Positions 33,829 through 41,642 of a DNA stretch of 64,000 nucleotides are shown piece after piece. This DNA comes from Subtercola endophyticus (GTDB taxonomy: Bacteria; Actinomycetota; Actinomycetes; Actinomycetales; Microbacteriaceae), in assembly GCF_021044565.1 (NCBI RefSeq), contig NZ_CP087997.1, positions 1 to 64,000 of the forward strand, given 5' to 3'. The translations under genes and the position numbers were made by a program. The notes below the pieces were generated by a model. That model had not been told where the DNA came from. It worked only from the letters and a program-made list of their open reading frames with translations, and searched no databases. Position 1 is the stretch's first letter, and every line of letters begins with the position of its first letter.

Positions 33829-33846
33829 CGAAACCGAACGGTTTCG
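33829..33846. promoter_or_regulatory. 8-bp perfect dyad upstream of the padR-like gene
   Basis: CGAAACCG-AA-CGGTTTCG is a perfect inverted repeat about 75 bases before the padR ATG. It may be an operator in the padR promoter region. Confidence 0.5.
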
Positions 33847-33887
33847 ATATGCTCCCGATGCATCACCGCTATTCGGCGATGAGTTAA

Positions 33888-33910
33888 CGATATATCGCAA
33901 ACTATCGCAA
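33888..33910. promoter_or_regulatory. PadR-type operator candidates
   Basis: A perfect palindrome CGATATATCG (33888-33897) overlaps the first of two direct repeats TATCGCAA (33893-33900 and 33903-33910), one helical turn apart. PadR-family sites are often AT-rich ATAT/TATCG palindromes, so these are good candidates for autoregulation. Confidence 0.55.
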
Positions 33911-33937
33911 TGTCAACTCCCACCGATCGAATTACCA

Positions 33938-33973
33938 AAAAGTGCCCCAAAACCGAAGTCTTGGGGCACTTTT
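33938..33973. terminator. bidirectional intrinsic terminator, family B
   Basis: AAAAGTGCCCCAA (33938-33950) pairs perfectly with TTGGGGCACTTTT (33961-33973). The A run on one side and T run on the other let it end transcription in both directions. On the minus strand it lies downstream of the lacI-like gene. Confidence 0.85.
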
Positions 33974-34011
33974 CGCGAAGTCGATCCCGCTGCGAGAACA
34001 GCGAGGGGGCC

Positions 34012-34136
34012 GCGTCGCACCAACGGGGTCAACGAAACGCGGTGACCGCGCTCGTCGCGTTTCGTGTTGGTAGCGGCCGAAACTTTGGCGCGAGCATCCA
34101 GTCGCACTGTGCGCCGCAGAGGCGGCGGCGCACCAA
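34012..34136 (+). repeat. family A hairpin repeat, copy 4 (third stem variant)
   Basis: Arms at 34032-34045 and 34052-34065 form a third variant (CGAAACGC/GCGTTTCG) around the same loop ACCGCGC. GGTAGCGGCC, GAGCATCCAGTCGCACT and the GTGCGCCGC/GCGGCGCAC hairpin follow. It lies just downstream of the lacI-like stop codon, on the opposite strand to it, beside the family B terminator. Confidence 0.9.
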
Positions 34137-34137
34137 T

Positions 34138-35232
34138 CTAGGCAGCGGTGGATGCCCGGATCAAGAGTTGGGTGGGCATGGTCGTCACGTGCTCGACCGA
34201 TTTGCCTTCGATGAGCGCCACGAGTACTTCGGCCATCTTGGCGCCGAGCTCGTGGGAGGGCTGATGCACGGTGGTAAGCGGGGGAGTGGCGGTCGATCCG
34301 TAGTAGTTGTCGTCGAACCCAGCGACGGCGATGTCGCCGGGGATGCTCAGCCCGCGCTCGTAGATGGCAGAGTACGCGCCCGCCGCCATCTGGTCGTTCG
34401 CCGCGAAGACGCCGTCGATCGGCACCCCGCGATCGAGCAGCCGGCGCATCGCTGCGGCCCCCGACTCGGGCGTGAAGTCGCCGATCTCGACGAGGGACTG
34501 GTCGAGCCCGTGCATACTGAGCGTGCGCCGCCACCCGCTCAGCCGGTCGAGCCCCGGCGGCATGTCTTGCGGACCTGCGATAGTGGCGATGTGTCGCCGC
34601 CCGCTCTCGACGAGGTGCGCCGTCGCGCCCGCGGCCCCAGCCGCATTGTCGACATCGACGAAGTAGCTCTCGCCCTCGGCAGCGAGCGGGCGGCCGCCGA
34701 AGACCATCGGAAGGGATTGCCCCAAATGCGCATACGAGTGGTCGCCGCTGTGGTGCGAGACCACGATGGCGCCGTCGACGTTTCCGCCCATCAGGTAGCG
34801 CCGCGTCTTCTCCGACTTCGTCTCAGACGAGATGAGCATGTTCAGTGTGTAGTCCGTGTCGGAGAGGTAGAGCGCAATGCCCTGCACGACGGTGGCGAAG
34901 AACGGGTCGCTGAAGACTTTGGCCGTGGTCTCGGGCACGACCAGCGCAATCACCTGCGTGCGCCGACTCGCCAGCGACCGGGCCGCCCGGTTCGGCACGT
35001 AATTGAGCTTCTCGATGGCCTCGTTCACGGCATCGACCACCTGCTGCGTCACCTTGGGCGACGAGTTCACCACTCGAGACACCGTGGCCCGCGAGACCCC
35101 GGCGAGGGCCGCCACCATCTCGAGCGTGGGAACGATGCGCGGCCCGCCGGCCTCCGCCTCACCCGGCGCGGCGGTGCTGCTCGGCGTCACGCTGCTCGGC
35201 GTCACGGTGCTGCTTGGCGTCTCCGTCGTCAC
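34138..35232 (-). CDS. LacI family repressor of the beta-glucoside operon (CebR-like)
   Basis: A 364-residue repressor. After a low-complexity leader (residues 1-30, Ser/Thr/Pro repeats SSTVTPSSVTPSST) comes the LacI helix-turn-helix TLEMVAALAGVSRATVSRVVNSSPKVTQQVVDAVNEAIEKLNYVPNRAARSLASRRT, then the periplasmic-binding-like sugar domain ending HQPSHELGAKMAEVLVALIEG. It is the last gene after the transporter and GH1 genes. The two TGAGAGCGCTCTCA-type boxes before the binding-protein gene are of the CebR kind, so I infer that it represses the whole operon until a disaccharide is bound. Confidence 0.92.
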   Translation of the reverse strand: MTTETPSSTVTPSSVTPSSTAAPGEAEAGGPRIVPTLEMVAALAGVSRATVSRVVNSSPKVTQQVVDAVNEAIEKLNYVPNRAARSLASRRTQVIALVVPETTAKVFSDPFFATVVQGIALYLSDTDYTLNMLISSETKSEKTRRYLMGGNVDGAIVVSHHSGDHSYAHLGQSLPMVFGGRPLAAEGESYFVDVDNAAGAAGATAHLVESGRRHIATIAGPQDMPPGLDRLSGWRRTLSMHGLDQSLVEIGDFTPESGAAAMRRLLDRGVPIDGVFAANDQMAAGAYSAIYERGLSIPGDIAVAGFDDNYYGSTATPPLTTVHQPSHELGAKMAEVLVALIEGKSVEHVTTMPTQLLIRASTAA

Positions 35233-35300
35233 AGCTCTCTCCTACAGTCGTGTTGGCAGGCCACGAGCATCCATCAGAAGCCCGTAATGTCTAGCTACCC

Positions 35301-36776
35301 TCAATTGTAAGCGTGTTCACGAGACTCCTTGATGATGCGGGCGTAGGCGCGGCCGCTGTCTTTGACTGTTCGCAGCTGGCTCTCATAGTCGACACGCACG
35401 ATGCCGAACCGCTTGTCGTACCCCCAGGCCCACTCGAAATTGTCGAGCAGCGACCACACGAAGTACCCCCGAACATCCGCCCCGTCGGCGACGGCCCGCC
35501 CGATCGCGTCGACGTGCGACTCGATGTAGGCCGTGCGTTCGGCGTCATGAATGCAGCCGTCGGGGGAGACGATGTCGTCGTACGCGGCACCGTTCTCGGT
35601 GACGTACAGCGGTGGCAGACTCGGATACTCGCGGCCGAGCCGCACCAGCAGCCCGTGCAGACCCTCGGGGTTCACCTCCCAACCCATCGCCGTGTGGGGC
35701 AGCGCTCGCGGCGGAAAGGTGACGTACTCCGAGCCGACGAACGGCGAGCGCTTCTCGCGCGTCGTCGGCGCGGCAGTCGGGGTCGGCATCGCGACGCCGA
35801 TCCCAGCACCGACGGCGGCGACCACGGGCAGTGGATGCCCGCTGACATTGTCATCGTGGTAGTGGTTGACCCCCACGAAGTCCAGCGGCGCCGAAATCAC
35901 CTCGAGGTCACCGGGCTCGATCAGCTCGGCGAGGCCATACTCGCGAACATCCTCCAGCACGTCGGCGGGATAGGCGCCGAGCACCAGGGGCTCCAGAAAC
36001 AGCCTGTTCCACAGGCCGTCGATGCGCCGCGCGGCCTCGAGATCGGCCGGGTCGTTCGGGTCGTTCGGCACGGCCGTCGTGAGGTTGAGCGTGATGCCGA
36101 TCTGGTCTGCCGTCTCGCCCACCTTGCCGCGCGCGGCGCCTGACTCCCGCAGCCGAGCCACGGCGAGCCCGTGCCCGAGGTGCTGGTGGTGTACCGCCGC
36201 GAGTCCTGCACGCGGATCCACACGACCGGGGGCATGCTCGCCCGAGGTGTAGGCGATGAGCGACGAACAGAGGGGTTCGTTGAACGTGGTCCAGTGGTCG
36301 ACACGGTCGCCGAGTGCGTCGTAGACCGCCTCGGCGTAGTCCGCGAAGCGGTAGGCGGTGTCGCGGTTCGTCCAGCCGCCGAGCTCTTCGAGCGCCTGAG
36401 GCAGGTCCCAGTGATACAAGGTGAGCCACGGCAGGATGCCCGCCCCAAGCAATTCGTCGACGAGACGCGAGTAGAAGTCGAGTCCCTTCGCGTTGACGTA
36501 CCGATCGCCCGGCTTGACCCTCGCCCAACTGGTGGAGAAGCGGTAGGAGTCGAGACCGAGGTCTTTCATCACGGCGACGTCTTCGGGCATCCGGTGGTAG
36601 TGGTCGACCGCGACCTCGGGAGTGTCGCCGTTGATCACCGCGCCGGGAACACGCGCGAACGCGTCCCAGATGGAGTCTTCTTTGCCGTCTTCGTGAGCGG
36701 CCCCTTCGATCTGGGCGGCGGCGGTGGCCGAACCCCAGATGAAGCCGGCCGGCCAGGGGTGGTTCGCAGCTGACAT
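35301..36776 (-). CDS. GH1 beta-glucosidase
   Basis: A 491-residue family 1 glycoside hydrolase that releases glucose (or a related sugar) from imported beta-glucosides. The entry motif PAGFIWGSATAAAQIEG is classic, TFNEPLCSS carries the acid/base Glu and LYVTENGAAYDD the nucleophile Glu; YFVWSLLDNFEWAWGYDKRFGIVRVDY closes the barrel. No signal peptide, so it works in the cytoplasm on transported substrate. Its ATG overlaps the stop of the MalG-like permease gene (TGATG), giving coupled translation. Confidence 0.96.
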   Translation of the reverse strand: MSAANHPWPAGFIWGSATAAAQIEGAAHEDGKEDSIWDAFARVPGAVINGDTPEVAVDHYHRMPEDVAVMKDLGLDSYRFSTSWARVKPGDRYVNAKGLDFYSRLVDELLGAGILPWLTLYHWDLPQALEELGGWTNRDTAYRFADYAEAVYDALGDRVDHWTTFNEPLCSSLIAYTSGEHAPGRVDPRAGLAAVHHQHLGHGLAVARLRESGAARGKVGETADQIGITLNLTTAVPNDPNDPADLEAARRIDGLWNRLFLEPLVLGAYPADVLEDVREYGLAELIEPGDLEVISAPLDFVGVNHYHDDNVSGHPLPVVAAVGAGIGVAMPTPTAAPTTREKRSPFVGSEYVTFPPRALPHTAMGWEVNPEGLHGLLVRLGREYPSLPPLYVTENGAAYDDIVSPDGCIHDAERTAYIESHVDAIGRAVADGADVRGYFVWSLLDNFEWAWGYDKRFGIVRVDYESQLRTVKDSGRAYARIIKESREHAYN

Positions 36777-37666
36777 CAGCCCTTCACCGCCCCGGCCATG
36801 ATGCCCGACACGAGCTGGCGCCCGGCGAGAATGAACAGAATGAGCAGCGGCACGGTCGCGAGCACCGCACCGGCGAGCACGATCGAATAGTCGACGTACT
36901 TCGCTGACTGCAGTTGGCTGAGCGCCACCTGCAGGGTCGGATTCTGCGGAACGACCAGCAGCGGCCAGAGGTAGTCGGTCCAGGCGGTCATGAAGGTGAA
37001 CAGGCCGAGAATGGCCATGGCCGGCCGGGCGGCGGGAACACCGACGTGCCAGAACGTGCTGATCATGCTCGCACCGTCGACCCGGGCCGCCTCGATGAGC
37101 TCTTCGGGGATCACATCGACGAGGTACTGGCGCATGAAGAACACGCCGAACGCCGTGACGAGGGTCGGCACGATGACGGCGCCGAGCGTACCCGTCCAGC
37201 CGAACTGCTTCATCACCATGAAGAGCGGAATGATGCCGAGCTGGGTGGGCACCGCCAGAGTCGCGATGACGAAGACGAGCAGACCCTCCCGCCCGCGGAA
37301 CTTCAGCTTGGCGAACGAGTACCCCGCCAGCGTCGAGAACAACACCACCGAAATAGTGATGACGGTCGACACGATGACACTGTTCAGCAGCGACATCCAG
37401 AACGGCACCGTGTCCATTACGGCACCGACGTTCTGCCAGAACAGACCGCCGGGCAGCAGCGGCGGCCAGGTCTGGGTGAGCACCGAACTCGGGCTCGAAC
37501 CGGCGATGAACGACCAGTAGAGAGGATAGGTGCCGCCGATGAAGAAGACGATCAGCAGGGCGTAGGTCAGAAAGCCCGGCCGTTTGTCGATGCCGAGCGG
37601 CTTGCGCCGCTTCACGGGGGTCTGAGGCTTCGCGGGGGTCTGGGGCTTCGCAGTGAGTGTCGTCAT
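36776..37666 (-). CDS. sugar ABC transporter permease (MalG/CebG-like)
   Basis: A 296-residue inner permease with six hydrophobic helices. The EAA loop reads EELIEAARVDGASMISTFWHVGVPAARPA, the docking site for the ATPase. Start ATG at 37666 overlaps the stop of the MalF-like gene by four bases; the open frame extends upstream to 38179 but only in the shadow of that gene. The N terminus has a short duplicated segment (KPQTPAKPQTPVK). The ATPase is not encoded here; a shared MsiK-type ATPase elsewhere would be usual for actinobacteria. Confidence 0.94.
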   Translation of the reverse strand: MTTLTAKPQTPAKPQTPVKRRKPLGIDKRPGFLTYALLIVFFIGGTYPLYWSFIAGSSPSSVLTQTWPPLLPGGLFWQNVGAVMDTVPFWMSLLNSVIVSTVITISVVLFSTLAGYSFAKLKFRGREGLLVFVIATLAVPTQLGIIPLFMVMKQFGWTGTLGAVIVPTLVTAFGVFFMRQYLVDVIPEELIEAARVDGASMISTFWHVGVPAARPAMAILGLFTFMTAWTDYLWPLLVVPQNPTLQVALSQLQSAKYVDYSIVLAGAVLATVPLLILFILAGRQLVSGIMAGAVKG

Positions 37667-38703
37667 GAGATCTTGTTCTCGTTGTATTGGGCGAGGATTC
37701 GGGCGGTCTTGCGCTTCGATGACTTGGCTTCGGTCGAAGCGATGCGGCGCGAAATCAGAAAGTTCAACAGCCCGAACAGCACGATGATCAAGAACAGCAG
37801 CCAGGCCACGGCTGACGCCTTGCCGAAGTTCTGCCGGTTGAAGGCGAGATCCCACAGGTACAGCACCGTGGTCTGATACTGCCGCTGCGGCCCGCCGGGC
37901 GTGGCCGTCGTGGGGTTGAAGAGTTTCGGCTCGGTGAAGATCTGCAAGCCGCCGACGGTCGCGGTGATGATGACGAAGATCATGGTGGGGCGGATGCTCG
38001 GCAGCGTCATCGAGAAGAAGCGCCTGATCGCGCCCGCGCCGTCGAGTGCGGCGGATTCGTAGATGTCGCGGGGAACGGCCTGCATGGCCGCGAGCAGAAT
38101 GAGGGCGTTGTAGCCCGTCCAGCGCCAGTTCACCATCGTGGCGATGGCCACGTGCGAGGGGAACGTCTCGGTCTTCCACATGATGGGGTTCAGGTGAAAG
38201 AACTGCAGAAGGTTGTTGATGGCGCCGTACTTCTCATCGAACGCGCTCGAGAAGATGAGCGTCACGGCGACCGGGGTGACGACATAAGGAATCAGCACGC
38301 TCATGCGCCAGAACGTCTTGCCGCGAATGTTCTGGTCGAGTACCGCCGCGATCACCACGGCGATGATCAGCTGCGGCACGGCCGAGAGCAAGAAGATGCT
38401 CACGGTGTTGAACAGTGAGTTCCAGAAGAACGGATCGGTGAGTTCTGCGCCGTAGTTCGCCAGCCCCACGAATCCACCGGGGCCCGTGAGCAGGTTCCAC
38501 TTATTCAGTGAGACGACGAACGTGTATCCGAGGGGAAAGAGCCCCACCAGCCCGAACAGAATGAAGAACGGCGCGATGTACAGGTACGGCGACGCCTTCA
38601 TGTCGAAGCGGTTCAGCCGGTACTTGAAGGGCACCTTCGGCTTCTGCGCCGGTGTCTCCGCTGCGGGCTTCTGCTCCTGCGGCGGCGTGAGTGTTGCGGT
38701 CAT
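37663..38703 (-). CDS. sugar ABC transporter permease (MalF/CebF-like)
   Basis: A 346-residue permease partner. A Pro/Ala/Lys-rich N terminus precedes the helices (YLYIAPFFILFGLVGLFPLGYTFVVSL), and the EAA loop is YESAALDGAGAIRRFFSMTLPSIRPT. It follows the binding-protein gene with a 131-base gap and overlaps the next permease gene by 4 bases. The gap holds a GC-rich CCCGCCGCGCCCG repeat (about 38795-38835) and may contain a weak hairpin that lowers expression of the permeases relative to the binding protein. Confidence 0.94.
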   Translation of the reverse strand: MTATLTPPQEQKPAAETPAQKPKVPFKYRLNRFDMKASPYLYIAPFFILFGLVGLFPLGYTFVVSLNKWNLLTGPGGFVGLANYGAELTDPFFWNSLFNTVSIFLLSAVPQLIIAVVIAAVLDQNIRGKTFWRMSVLIPYVVTPVAVTLIFSSAFDEKYGAINNLLQFFHLNPIMWKTETFPSHVAIATMVNWRWTGYNALILLAAMQAVPRDIYESAALDGAGAIRRFFSMTLPSIRPTMIFVIITATVGGLQIFTEPKLFNPTTATPGGPQRQYQTTVLYLWDLAFNRQNFGKASAVAWLLFLIIVLFGLLNFLISRRIASTEAKSSKRKTARILAQYNENKIS

Positions 38704-38834
38704 TCTGGCCTCTACCTAATCGAAAACATGAATAGTCAATACGGCGTCAGTCGCATAAATCGATGCGCGCGCAGGGAGCGGGAGCAGCCGTTCAGGCCGC
38801 CCCCGCCGCGCCCGCCTGCCCCCGCCGCGCCCGC

Positions 38835-40175
38835 TTACTTATTGACGACGAGCTGGTTCAGCAGGGTGATCGCGTCGTTCCACGACGTGGGCCCGTCTGC
38901 CTTGCCCGAGTCGATCTCCTGAATCGCCGGCCCGAAGACCTGCGACTGGATCACCGAGTCGTCCGGTCCCTTGAACTGCGCGACGACGCCCTTGGCACGT
39001 TCGCCGAGAATGGTGCCGATCGGTGCGTTGTTGAAGAACGTCGACAGGTCGTTCGTTCCGGTCACCGCGGGGTCGGTCTGAGCCGCCGTCACGCTCGGGA
39101 AGGTTCCTGCCACACCGAATGCCGCAGCCTGCGACTTCGCGTTGGTGAGGAATGCGGCCAGGTCGGCTGCCTCTTGCGGGTGCTTCGACTGGGTGGGAAC
39201 GGTCAAGAAGCTTCCGCCCCAGTTGGCTGCGCCGCCCGGGAAGACGTTCGCGAAGTCCCAGCCGGTGGTGGCGTCGCCGCCGGCAGAGGTCACTTGCCCC
39301 TTGACGACCCCGAGCATCCAGCCGGGGCAGACGAAGGTCGAGAACGTGCCGTCGGTGAAGGCCTTGCCCTTGCCCCAGTCCCAAGCGGTCTGGTTCGCCG
39401 AGAGTCCGGATGCCGTCGCGGTGGCCAGCTTGTTCCAGAGGCCCTGCAGCGTGGCATTGCCGTCGACGTTCAGCGAGCCGTCTTTCTTGTAGTAGCCCTC
39501 TGCCTGCTGGTTGACCATGGCGTTCCAGATGAAGCCCGACTGGTCGTAGAACGCCTTGCCGGTGGCCGCCTTGTACTGCGCGCCGACCTTGAAGTAGTCG
39601 TCCCAGGTGGCGTTGTCACCGCCGAAGAGCGCGGCGACCTGGTCGCGGTCGGTGGGCAGACCGGCCGCTGCGAAGTCTTTGCTGTTGTAGCAGAGGCCCT
39701 CGGGGCCGATGTCGGAGCCGTACCCGATGATGCGGCCCTTTGCGTCTGTCGCCTGCGCGAGCTTCCACGAGACCCAGCGGTCTTTGATGTCGTTGGCGCC
39801 GTACTGGCTGAGGTCGTTGAACTGGTCGGAGACCTGCATGACCGCGCTCAGCCAGCCCTCTTCGACGGCCTGCACGTCGGGAAGGCCCGCTCCGGCCGCC
39901 TCTTTGGTCTGCCAGTCGGTCTTGGCGTTGTCGCCGGTGTCGATGTTCGTGGCGTTGATGGTGATGTTCGGGTGCAGTTGCTCATACTGCTTGTACAGAT
40001 CGTCGTAGCCCATCGTGCCGAACGTCGTCACGGTGAGGGTGATCGGGTCGGTCGAGCTGCCGGTGCTGCTTGCGGTCGAACCTCCGCTCGAGCATCCGGT
40101 GGCCAGTAGTGCAAAAGCCGCGACGCCCGCGAGGGCAACAGCTCCTTTGGTGCGTCGTGAGTATTTCACGGTCAC
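38835..40175 (-). CDS. sugar ABC transporter substrate-binding lipoprotein (CebE-like)
   Basis: A 446-residue lipoprotein that captures the sugar outside the cell. The signal peptide ends in the lipobox LLATGCSSGG, with Cys as the lipid anchor. The mature part is a cluster-B/UgpB-like binding fold (VTTFGTMGYDDLYKQYEQLHPNITI; GLPDVQAVEEGW; SGFIWNAMVNQQ). It is the first gene of the operon, with two LacI-type boxes upstream. Substrate is inferred as a beta-glucoside such as cellobiose because of the GH1 enzyme and CebR-like repressor. Confidence 0.95.
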   Translation of the reverse strand: MTVKYSRRTKGAVALAGVAAFALLATGCSSGGSTASSTGSSTDPITLTVTTFGTMGYDDLYKQYEQLHPNITINATNIDTGDNAKTDWQTKEAAGAGLPDVQAVEEGWLSAVMQVSDQFNDLSQYGANDIKDRWVSWKLAQATDAKGRIIGYGSDIGPEGLCYNSKDFAAAGLPTDRDQVAALFGGDNATWDDYFKVGAQYKAATGKAFYDQSGFIWNAMVNQQAEGYYKKDGSLNVDGNATLQGLWNKLATATASGLSANQTAWDWGKGKAFTDGTFSTFVCPGWMLGVVKGQVTSAGGDATTGWDFANVFPGGAANWGGSFLTVPTQSKHPQEAADLAAFLTNAKSQAAAFGVAGTFPSVTAAQTDPAVTGTNDLSTFFNNAPIGTILGERAKGVVAQFKGPDDSVIQSQVFGPAIQEIDSGKADGPTSWNDAITLLNQLVVNK

Positions 40176-40210
40176 TCCCTTGTGTGCGTGGGTGGGATGG
40201 GAAAGAATTG

Positions 40211-40224
40211 TGAGAGCGCTCTCT
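40211..40224. promoter_or_regulatory. LacI/CebR-type operator 1
   Basis: TGAGAGCGCTCTCT, an almost perfect palindrome, 36 bases upstream of the binding-protein ATG (on the minus strand). CebR operators in Streptomyces are TGGGAGCGCTCCCA, so this is the same type with changed symmetric positions. Confidence 0.85.
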
Positions 40225-40234
40225 TTGCGAGTGC

Positions 40235-40248
40235 TGAGAGCGCTCTCA
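40235..40248. promoter_or_regulatory. LacI/CebR-type operator 2
   Basis: TGAGAGCGCTCTCA, a perfect 14-base palindrome whose centre is 24 bases from that of operator 1. Two boxes this close should allow cooperative repression of the transport operon by the LacI protein encoded at its end. Confidence 0.88.
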
Positions 40249-40391
40249 CGAATTCAGAGTGAGCGTATGCAGTGATCGGGGTTCGTGTCAAGCGCGAGAT
40301 TTTGCGGCTCGCCCGGTCGGGGCACGGATGCCCGGCATATGCCTCAGGCCGCATATACCGATTCGGGGCCGGAATGGGGCACACTGGAGCG

Positions 40392-41642
40392 ATGGACCTC
40401 CTTCGCGCCGATCCACTCGCACAGCTCCGTCAGCGCACCAGCGTCAAATGGCGCGCCTACCCCCACGACGTGCTGCCGCTGTTCGTCGCCGAGATGGACT
40501 ATTCGCTCGCCGAGCCGGTGAAGCGCGCGATGATCCGCGTCATCGAGAACTCCGACGTGGGGTACATCGGCGAGGTCACGGCGCTGGCTGAGCCGTTTGC
40601 AGCGTTCGCCGCCGAACGGTGGGGCTGGATGATCGAGCCCTCGAACATCCGCACCACCACCGATGTCAGCGTGGCGGCGGTCGAGGCGCTGCGTCAGGCG
40701 ATCGGCATCGGTGACGGCGTGATCATCATGCCGCCGGTGTACCCGCCGTTTTTCGAGTACGTCACCGAGGCGGGTGGCAGGGTCGTCGAGGTGCCGCTGC
40801 TCGAATCCGGGCCGGTGGATGCCGACGACCACGCGTCGTCTGCGGATTTCTGGTCGATCGACCTCGCCGGCGTCGAAGCCGCGCTTCAGGCGGGCGCCCG
40901 CGCCGTGCTGCTGTGCAACCCGCACAATCCGCTCGGGTTGCTGCACTCGGCGGCCGATCTCGAGGCTCTCGCTTCGCTCGCGTTCCGTTTTGATGCGGTT
41001 GTCGTGTGCGACGAGATCCACGGGCCGCTGGCCTACGAATCTCGTGATTTCACCCCGTTCCTCAGCGTGTCCGAGGCCGCGAGGGCAGTCGGAATCACGT
41101 TGACCTCGGCAAGCAAGGGCTGGAACCTCGCTGGCGCGAAGTGCGCCATGCAGATCGCGCAGAGCGATCGAACGCTGGCGATGCTCGACGCTCTGCCCGA
41201 CGAGGTGCACATGCGAACAAGTCAGCTCGGTCTGCACGGCAGCATTGCTGCCTTCGCCGAAGCAGTGCCGTGGCTCGACCAGGCGATCGAGGCGATCAGG
41301 CAGTCGGCGGAGCTTCTGCGCGAGTTGCTCGCGGCCCAGTTGCCCGGGGTGGTGTTTCGCCGGCCGCAGGCGAGTTACCTCGCCTGGCTCGACTTTCGAG
41401 CGCTCGGCTGGGGCGACGACCCGAGCGTCGTGGCGCTCGAATCGGCGAAAGTAGCGCTTATGGCGGGGCCGGAGTTCGGCCGGCAGGGCGCCGGCTTCGT
41501 GCGACTGAACCTCGCGTGTTCGCCCGAGGTGCTGACCGAGGCGGTGGGGCGGCTCGCGCGCGTGGCGGGCGACAGGGGTGCCGAATCGGCATCGGCACCC
41601 GCATCCGCGTCGGCATCCGCATCCGCGAGAGTCTCGCAATGA
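40392..41642 (+). CDS. MalY/PatB-type PLP aminotransferase (cystathionine beta-lyase-like)
   Basis: A PLP enzyme of 416 residues, aminotransferase class I/II. PLP-site motifs are CNPHNPLGLLH, VCDEIHGPLAY and the Lys in LTSASKGWNLAGAKCA. The form fits MalY/PatB, which cleaves cystathionine or related thioethers to pyruvate and ammonia. ATG at 40392 has GGAG upstream. The C terminus ends in a Ser/Ala low-complexity tail (SASAPASASASASAR) encoded by a CGGCATCCGCAT repeat. Its stop overlaps the start of the nhaA-like gene (ATGA), an unexplained coupling. Confidence 0.92.
   Translation: MDLLRADPLAQLRQRTSVKWRAYPHDVLPLFVAEMDYSLAEPVKRAMIRVIENSDVGYIGEVTALAEPFAAFAAERWGWMIEPSNIRTTTDVSVAAVEALRQAIGIGDGVIIMPPVYPPFFEYVTEAGGRVVEVPLLESGPVDADDHASSADFWSIDLAGVEAALQAGARAVLLCNPHNPLGLLHSAADLEALASLAFRFDAVVVCDEIHGPLAYESRDFTPFLSVSEAARAVGITLTSASKGWNLAGAKCAMQIAQSDRTLAMLDALPDEVHMRTSQLGLHGSIAAFAEAVPWLDQAIEAIRQSAELLRELLAAQLPGVVFRRPQASYLAWLDFRALGWGDDPSVVALESAKVALMAGPEFGRQGAGFVRLNLACSPEVLTEAVGRLARVAGDRGAESASAPASASASASARVSQ

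Noticed and set aside
36776..38179. 467-residue permease starting at 38179
   Set aside because: The first 170 residues lie antisense-frame within the MalF-like gene and lack permease character; ATG at 37666 overlaps the upstream stop in the usual ATGA manner.
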